Source of the DNA: Takakia lepidozioides
Taxonomy: Eukaryota; Streptophyta; Takakiopsida; Takakiales; Takakiaceae
DNA: 64,000 nt
Assembly (NCBI GenBank): GCA_030704615.1
Contig: CM060734.1
Coordinates: 62,326,042-62,390,041 of the forward strand
Direction: 5' to 3'
Positions 56,562-64,000 of the stretch are shown piece after piece. A program made the position numbers and the translations under genes. Below the pieces are notes generated by a model. It was not told the origin of the DNA. It searched no databases and saw only the letters and a program-made list of their open reading frames with translations. Each line of letters starts with the position of its first letter. Position 1 is the first letter of the stretch.

Positions 56562-58078
56562 CAGAAACTGTTGTATCCAAGAACGCGGCACTGCAAGGAC
56601 AACTTTTGAGGGAGCTTTTGTAAGTGATGTGGGTTTTGCTCTTCCAGTGATGGCAGACCACACTTTTTCCTGAAGGGTTAACCCTGTCCTTCCCTCATGT
56701 GTGCATGAGGTACTTTCTATAGTGGCTCTTTCTTCTCGTCGACCCCGCAAAGTGTATCGCATGGCTGGCTGCTCCACTTTTCTGGTCTAGAATGTGGTTG
56801 GCATAACCAGGCCAACAAGTCTAAGTTGAATGAGGGAGCTCTAGCTCCGTGCCCTGTGCAAGAATGGGATTCAGCAGTGAACATTAGATCCAGAGTTTTG
56901 TTGCCCTTCAATACTGGAAACAAGAGGTTCTTTTATTTGCGGCTTTGGCTAATCTGGCCTGAAAATCACCCTGGAGGGTATTTATGAAATAGAAATTACA
57001 TCTTTCTACAACAAACAAGGCCAGTCATCCCACCTCCTTCCTGAAGCATCATGATATATTTTGCTGTGTAGTATACATCTCCTGCAGATGGCATCGCCAT
57101 TATTATCTTCAGCCACATCAGGTGGCACACTGCAATCTAGAGAGCCAAACTTCTCCTCCCAACTGTCGTTTAATTGCAAGGATGCAGTCCAGAAGGAAAG
57201 GCAGTGACTGTGCGACTAATCTTTGTAAAGTAGCAGATTGGTTTGTTCCAGTAGTTTGGTAGTTTGGAGACAATCGCACTTACAATTCGTTCAGCAGGTG
57301 AAGTTTGATGTTCAATCGACCCCGGGTTTGCATTGATACTTTTCTTAGACAAGGTAACAGCTTTTTGGGTCCTAAGAAATAAAGTCTGCAAATTTGCACA
57401 GTTAATTTCATATCGCAAATGTTGTGTTTGGTTTTATCACTCCCATGCATTAGAAGCCCAGGCCAAGGACAATTGGTATGTCAAAATGGCACTTGAGATG
57501 TGGTCTCAGTTGAGGCCTTGCTTGGATGGTTTACTAGTATGTTGGGTATACCCTCTTGTTTGCTTGTTTGGATATGAGACTCCATCTGTATGAAGGAAAT
57601 AGTCTCTTGGCAGTTCTGCACCATCAAGGAGTACACTGCAGATAGTGTTGAACCAAGATCTGTAACCTTGGCAGACACCACAAGGTTATCTTTTTGCTGC
57701 CGCTGTAGCACATCGTTTGCTTGCTGTTACAGTGTGTTGCATCTCCAAGTGACGAGGCTTCAATGCTGTGCGGACAGGTGAAGAAACGTCTGCAAGTCTG
57801 CAGTTTCCTTGGCCATCTCCTTGCTCTATTTCTCTATGGCTTTTCATTATGTGCAACCCCCTACTCTAAGGAAATCGGAGACTTCTATTTGCTGTAGTTA
57901 GAAATGTGTCTCCCATTGGAGAACTGTACTCTACAACCAAGGGAGCACAATCTGTGAATCCATCTCTGTGCTAGCAACAATCCATCAAGAAGGTGCTCGA
58001 CAAGTAAGAACATGGTCAGTGAGCTGGACTGGCCTCTCTTTTGCTTCTGCAAATCAAGTGGAGGCAAGGTCGTCTTAC
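56562..58078. other. Intergenic region
   Basis: I see no further coding sequence. The region should hold the 3' UTR and polyadenylation site of the U-box gene and the promoter of the sirtuin gene. No exact sites were assigned. Confidence 0.45.
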
Positions 58079-61000
58079 ATGCAAGGGCTCAAACATGATG
58101 TCAAGCGACCTGCCTGCCTCTACACCTTGAAATCCTTCTTCCTGAAAAGGCCGAACACTACTCCAGACGTACTTCAGGAGGTGCGCTCATTCCTTCAGGC
58201 CTCCACGAGCTTATGGCTATGGATATGACCTTCTAACCAACTCTGAATCGACAAAGACTCATGTTACTGCAGTTGCACGCTAATGTCTGAATGGAACTTA
58301 AAAGAAGAAGGTTGACTTCTTCAAACCAAAAGATCAAACTATCAAGCTGAGGTTGCAGCCTGTGAGAACACTCTCGGCACGTTGACAGGGCATGTGAGCA
58401 ACACGAAGGTCGGAGAAAGAGAGAGAAGGGAGCACTGGAGCTATATGAGTGAGTTCCCATCTGGTACAGGTATCATGCAAGCGCATTGGTCTTGTGGGCG
58501 CTCGATTGCGAAGCTGTTTACGTCCATTATTGAGATGTAAGTACCAGCGTCTGCTCTGTTTTCAACCGTGGGGTGCTCTTCAAAGTGCTGCGTTAGTCCC
58601 ACTTTGATTGCGAATTCATTAGTGCAATGATCTTTCAATACGAGCCGTAGGCTTCCGCCTTAGACCCGGCGTCTCAGTTGGTTGGCGATCGTTGTCTGGA
58701 ACTGCAAATCTGTCCTCGACTAAAACATACCATTTGTGAGTTGAGCTTGGTCTAAAATCTTGTGGAGACCTTCAAAGTACGGTGACTACAGGAGGCACGG
58801 AGCAGATTTTGCAAGTACTCTTATGGCCATATAATTTTTCCTCCACAAAGCTTTTACCCCCAAAGGACGACTCAACTTTTCTAAGTTAAAAAATGAATGA
58901 GAAGAAGTGTGTCAGTGGGGCACATGCAGGAAGTCCAGGTAAACACGGGAAGTTGAACTTAGCTGGCCTCTCTTCTTTTTTGCACATGCAGGAAGTCCAG
59001 GTAAACAGTGGAAGTTGAACTAACCTGGCCTCTCTGCATTTTTTACTCGTTGACTAGAGGCCATGGTTTTTGTAACGTGACAACTCTCTCAACAAGGGTA
59101 GTGGGTTAAGGCTTTTAACCCACGAGGGTTTGAAACTCAAGTTTCAATGTACATTACTGTAAAGCACGATGTTGAAACCAGATTCTCCCCAATACAGGCA
59201 TTGTCATAGTCGTACTTTCGCAAGTTCTCAGTTGGACGAATTTGCATCTGTGCTTTCTGCGGCACGGGTACCACCTCACCTTTCTCCTGTTCAACTAAGA
59301 ACATGTGTAATGAAGTTTGAAGAGGGAATGTAATCCTTTCCAATATATGGAAAGGCCCGATGATATGAAGTTTGACACACTTTAGGCATCTGTTGGCCTG
59401 CCAGTTTCAAGAATTCAATGCATACTGTTTAGTAGGAAAGGTACATACTTTCAGCGTATATTTCACTTTGAATATTTGCAGAGTTCATTTTTGCCCAAGG
59501 AGATGCAATGGTTTGGTAATAACTTGTCACAGCTGGATGCTGAAGGGTATGAACTGTGTTGCAGAAGGTGACGGTGTTGACAGGAGCTGGCATATCAGCA
59601 GAATCAGGGATTCCCACATTTCGCGGTGCAGGGGGCCTATGGCGCAATTTCGATGCCACAGTAAGTCTCCTAAACATGAAATTCAGTTTTGGGTATGTAC
59701 ATGACCCCTTGCTGCATTTTTCAAAGATCAATCGAAGCACTCTGGCCTTCATCATCCCTTCCAATCACATTTCTGTTCTGGAATTGTTCACATTATTCAG
59801 TCGTTTTAGTATGATGTGAATGCTTGATCAAACCTGTGACCAGGTCGTTTCCCACAATGCGGAGCACAACAGTGGTCGGTCTCCATCAGGGGTATATTAC
59901 TAACAATCAATGAGTACTGCTTACCTCTGCCTTTGCAGTAGATAAATGTAATGGGACAGATCTGACATTTCTATCTATTTCTGTGAAGGAGCTGGCAACG
60001 CCAGCTGCATTTGCTGGGAATCCCTCCCTTGTCTGGGAGTTTTACCACTACCGCAGGTATCCTTTCCTCAACGGTCTTCTATGTCATGCTTGTTTTGATG
60101 CTGTGCCTATATAGTATTATTTTCCCATCTCTTAAGACACATCCCCAAATGGCTTCTGAATGCAGAGGGAGGAGAGAGAGAGTTCATGTTACGTCTGGAC
60201 CTTTGGATAAAGGCTGTGCTGAACTGACCTTTGGGCACAGCCTTCATCCAAAGCTGTGCTGACTGACCTCATGGTAAGATGTAGGCATAGTTTCACTAGA
60301 CCAATGACCTTCTCATGGATGCTGGTAATCATCATTCTCATCACTCTGAGTCAAAGGAATCTAGAGATATGGTCAGCTTAGGGTGTGGATTAAAGGAGGT
60401 GGGGGTGGTTGGCAGACGTATTGTGGCAGCGGCTGCACCAAATGCTGGCCATTATGCAGTGGCAGCATTGCAACGGCGGTGTGAACGTGAGAGCAAACTG
60501 TTCACCCTTTTAACTCAGGTATGATAGCTTTACTCTGGTTATCTCAGGTAATGAAATCAACAAGGGCAAGTTGATCCCCTGAGAGGTAGTCGCTTGTGTT
60601 TGTGGTCACAGTGATCTCATGTTCTATTCTGCTTGAAGGAATACTTGGTGGATTAACTTGGGCTTGTTCTATCTAAGTTTGAAACCTCAGCATAGGGAAG
60701 AAAACTGAAGTTGCCAATCGACCCTGGGAGTGCAGAATATTGATGGGCTGCACATGAAGGCGGGCAGCTCCGATGTTGTGGAGTTGCATGGCTCGATGTG
60801 GAAGACCCGCTGTTGTAATTGCAATGATGTGCAAGTCAATGTGGATATGCCTATTTGTCCTGCCCTTGATGGGAAGGTTGGTTGGATTCTACCTAGTTCC
60901 CTTATGCTCTGCTCATGCTGCCACCCTGTGTCTGCTTACAAGTAGGGAAAGCAAACTGTCTCATTTTAACAGCCTGCCATTTTGGAGTTTTGACCTCCTT

Positions 61001-62611
61001 TTTGCAGTACTTGTGGTTTCCAGTGTGTTGGCTATTAATTAGCCCTGAGAGGGTTAACCCCAGCATTGGCAAGCGTCAACTGCAGCAATCACAATGGTGC
61101 TGAGAACAATCTGCTGCAGGGAATTTGTTTGTCCATTTCAGTTCTATGACATCATACTGGAAAGCAAGATGTAGATCAAAGCACTTCTATTGTGGACATC
61201 TACCGTTCCAATGCTAGACATAGAATGTACTCACAAGACGTTTTTTGCCGTAGCCTTGTGGCCATTGACCCCGCGCCCAGTTTGAGCGGAACTTGTGAGG
61301 GACCGAACCTACCTTTGTCAGGGAGTGCTAGACATAGAGTAGGGACCAGAGGCAGGTCTGTGCTAAATTCCTGCCTGTTCATCACCCCTGGGGTCTATCA
61401 AGTTATGTGGACTGGGAAATGATGAATTTTCCTGCTACATGCGATGTAGGGGGTTCCGGATTCAATTTCAGAAGAGGCAAATATTCCATGGATGCAACTG
61501 CCGCGTTGCCAAAAGTGCAATGGTTTGCTGCGACCACACGTTGTATGGTTCGGGGAGTGTCTGGATGAGAGCATAATGGAACGGAGTCATGGTGCATTAG
61601 AGGGCTGTGACTTGCTGGTGGTGGTGGGCACTTCAGCGGTAGTTCAGGTATGGAGCTTACTTGCTCAAAGCCCGCAATGATGACTCCTTATTACAGGCTT
61701 GAATATATACTAGTGGAAGAAAATTGGTATGTGCTGGAGCTAGCGATATAGCAGGTGAGCTAGAAACAATCTTTGCTGATAGGGAGTACAACAGTGATTG
61801 TGTGTGCTTTCCGGCACCAGGTACGACTATTCCACCTGTTCTGATGGTTGAAGTCCATAGCATTCCAGGGCAGACCCTTGAGTGGGACTACAGTCCTATT
61901 TGCCAGATTAAAGATGGCAGTTATGTGCAACAACGTTTTCTTATTGACCATGGCTATGTTCAGGGCTGCGCCTACTTGACTGTGGGCAAGATCCTGACAA
62001 ATATTTTATGCATCTAGGCAGATATCTTTTCAACGTATTTAGATGTGTTGAATAGAGCTCTGGGTATCCTTAGCTCCTTGCTGATGCTTGGGTCTGTTTC
62101 TTGTTGGGTGGGTGCAGCCAGCGGCGGGTTTCGCTCCCATTGTGAAGGCTTACGGTGGTTCAGTTGCAGAATTTAACATAGAGGACACTCCCATTAGTTA
62201 CAATTGCCGGTATGTTGGACACCATAATCTGAATGAGAATTGAGCAGAATTTAAGGCTTACTACAGGACATCGCAATTTTCTCTCGAGTATGGTGTCTGC
62301 CATCCCCTGAAACGGCAGCCAAATTGACCTTGTAACTGGATGGTTCATGGCTGTGCATGATAGATGTATCATTTCATATTTTGGTCAACTGACAATGTGT
62401 AAAGTGAACATTGGCCTGCAGCAAAGCCATAGTTCACCCTGAGCTGTCCACGGTCTCAGCCATGCAGTCATGCCTAGAAATGGACACTTTGATATTGCCT
62501 GTTGCTGAGTGATGATGGCGTGGATTTTGCAGGTTCAAGTTCCAGGGGCCCTCTGCTGTGGCGCTACCGGCAGCTTTGGGCATTCAGGCCGATGAGTTGG
62601 CTGAAATCTAA
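58079..62611 (+). CDS. SIRT5-like: SIRT5-like (class III) NAD-dependent lysine deacylase
   Basis: Exons: 58079-58180 (first exon, uncertain), 59565-59660, 59989-60056, 60416-60518, 60736-60876, 61450-61647, 62118-62209, 62533-62611. The introns are GT-AG and the phases close to 292 residues. Motifs in order: the NAD-binding [31 protein letters not shown], with the Tyr-x-x-Arg (YHYR) that in SIRT5 binds the acid end of succinyl or malonyl lysine; [28 protein letters not shown], with the catalytic His; zinc pairs CCNC and [22 protein letters not shown]; and a C-terminal [12 protein letters not shown]. It should remove succinyl, malonyl or glutaryl groups from lysines, typically in mitochondria. 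The frame of exon 1 reads on as VRSFLQAS beyond the donor, so its end may differ. Confidence 0.85.
58919..59040 (+). repeat. 62-bp tandem duplication
   Basis: CACATGCAGGAAGTCCAGGTAAACA...GGAAGTTGAACT...CTGGCCTCTCT occurs at about 58919 and 58981, nearly identical. It lies in the long first intron of the sirtuin model. Confidence 0.85.
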
Positions 62612-63669
62612 AGCTGCAAGTTCAGCACCAGAAGGTCCTGGGACAATGATGGAAAGGTCTAGAGAAGACGATTGAACTTGGACATGTAGATCTATAGATA
62701 TGAGGATGGAGTGTATGTGCCCTTACAGCAGATGAGAATCATCAGACCCTGAAGTGAACGATCAATCACGAGGGATTATGCTGCGTGGTGGGTCCATATT
62801 TGTAACATGGATTCCAATCGTACTAACCATGGGTTTTAAACCCACCATGCTCATCCAATCTCACCACAGGGACCTCTTGTCTGCTTTGGGGCCCATCAAC
62901 TCTTGCAGCAGAGAATTGAATCTGCAAAATCTATTTTGACAATACAGTGGGCATACAGACTCCAGGCAATGGCAGCAGTTTCGCAATCTCAGCTGGAAGT
63001 GCTAATTTGTCTTGGCAGTATTGTAGTCCTTTTGTGAGCATTGATTGACCCCCGTTTACGAAAGCAGTTCCATCACATGATCCGTGAAAATCCTCCCATC
63101 ACAACCTTGAATTCCAGAATTTTGCAAGACAACAGAACCTGGTTTATTTATATCATAACTCATCTTTCTTCTGCCTCCCTGACCCCTATCAAGTTGGGTG
63201 GCTGCTTAAGAAAACTTAGTGACACAATCACTTTCAAAATCCTTAATGTAAGGCATTGTCATTATTAGGCACGCAAGAGGTAACATTAGTCTACTAAATC
63301 CCTGCAAAGAGCAGTGGCATCCACCTGCCACATATCACTTGTAAGCAAAATAATTCCTTCGCTCGCATGCCTTGAATTGTTATACATTGTCACTCTTATT
63401 CAGGAGTTTGCCCCAGATTTTGAGAATTTCGGGATCCTATGTCCAGCCCCCTGATACACAACAGCTGTGTGAAAACCAGAGACCTTGAGAAGGAATCCCC
63501 ACTTGATTTGTATACACCTCTCAAGCTTGTGATGATGCCTGGCTTCAGCAACCTGTTGGGCGAGGGTTCATGCTTTCTTTAGGAAGCAGGGTTGGCACTC
63601 CACCTTCATAGACCTATTGGGAGCATTGCTGATAGGATTGCCCTGGTTTGATAACATCAATGGCACAGC
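62612..63669. other. Intergenic region between convergent genes
   Basis: No gene is seen. The sirtuin gene (plus) and the F-box/LRR-like gene (minus) converge here, so both 3' UTRs should lie within it. Confidence 0.5.
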
Positions 63670-64000
63670 CTAGAAGTTCAAGTTTTCATAGGCAAAGCGT
63701 TCATTATATAGTTGCCAGTGTCCATACCGGGGTGCATTGCTACCACTCAAGACTGGCTTACAAAACACTCTCAAGTCAGTCAAACTTCTGGCAGCATCAG
63801 CTAAACCCTCCCTAGTCAGATTAGGACAACCCACTAAATCCAGGTGCTGTAATTGTACACAGCACCTGACAATCAAAGCTAAACCTGCATCTGATAGGCT
63901 GGAGTTTCGCAACTCCAGATGTGTCAGGTGTGGCATGAAAGAGGCCAGTGTTCGGGCCTCTTCATCACCACTCTGCAATGCAATGACTTGAGCAAGGGCT
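63670..64000 (-). CDS. F-box/LRR-like protein, C-terminal end (partial)
   Basis: The frame is open from the window edge to TAG 63670-63672 and starts outside the window. It reads ALAQVIALQSGDEEARTLAS, then leucine-rich repeats: FMPHLTHLELRNSSLSDAGL, VRCCVQLQHLDLVGCPNLTR and GLADAARSLTDLRVF. It ends in an aromatic tail (YGHWQLYNERFAYENLNF). The repeat spacing (L-x-x-L-x-L, then C-x-x-L/I) is of the cysteine-containing type found in F-box/LRR substrate receptors of SCF ubiquitin ligases. The F-box itself would be off the window, so the class is inferred. Confidence 0.65.
   Translation of the reverse strand, partial: ALAQVIALQSGDEEARTLASFMPHLTHLELRNSSLSDAGLALIVRCCVQLQHLDLVGCPNLTREGLADAARSLTDLRVFCKPVLSGSNAPRYGHWQLYNERFAYENLNF

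Overview
The window is nuclear DNA of a land plant, most likely a seed-free one (moss, lycophyte or fern). The evidence is a bryophyte/fern-style DYW-type PPR gene with four near-repeated ~100-residue blocks, a PUB62-like U-box gene with GT-AG introns, a class III (SIRT5-like) sirtuin that seed plants are not known to keep, a Penelope-like reverse transcriptase, and heavy transposon content. I cannot name the species.

Layout. 1-12.1 kb: nested LTR-retroelement remains. A large inverted repeat (about 2.81-4.34 and 5.31-6.94 kb) carries a polypurine tract, an LTR-like start and decayed coding. It is followed by a gag-protease element (7.37-11.3 kb) ending in a degenerate PHD finger, and by a near-identical 85-bp direct repeat flanking three stacked hairpins. 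12.5-20.2 kb: decayed PPR fragments, a rearranged hAT transposase with an array of GCGACCACC palindromes, and diverged repeats. 20.2-27.1 kb: the most striking structure, a BED/DUF659/hAT transposase gene on the minus strand, flanked on both sides by arrays of GCGACCGCC-n-GGCGGTCGC palindromes at a ~50-bp period. 27.4-29.1 kb: a broken kinase-like gene against the array. 29.1-30.7 kb: four consecutive long hairpins of unrelated sequence. 34.1-36.3 kb: a broken Penelope-like reverse transcriptase. 36.3-43.1 kb: an LTR-like stretch, two partial MULE-like copies (one with a Ulp1/C48-like protease tail) and GATCCCC-rich inverted repeats. 44.9-47.8 kb: seven tandem copies of a ~400-bp satellite whose unit has terminal inverted repeats.

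48-64 kb is a gene-rich island with three apparently intact host genes and one partial one: a DYW PPR gene (minus), a 12-exon PUB62-like U-box gene (plus; exon phases close to a 618-residue ORF), a SIRT5-like lysine deacylase gene (plus; 8 exons, 292 residues if my first exon is right), and the C-terminal end of an F-box/LRR-like gene (minus) leaving the window. These are unrelated housekeeping or regulatory genes (organelle RNA editing, ubiquitin ligation, lysine deacylation, possible SCF substrate binding), with no sign that they act together. No tRNA, rRNA or CRISPR was recognised. All exon boundaries and homologies were read by eye and have not been searched or aligned.
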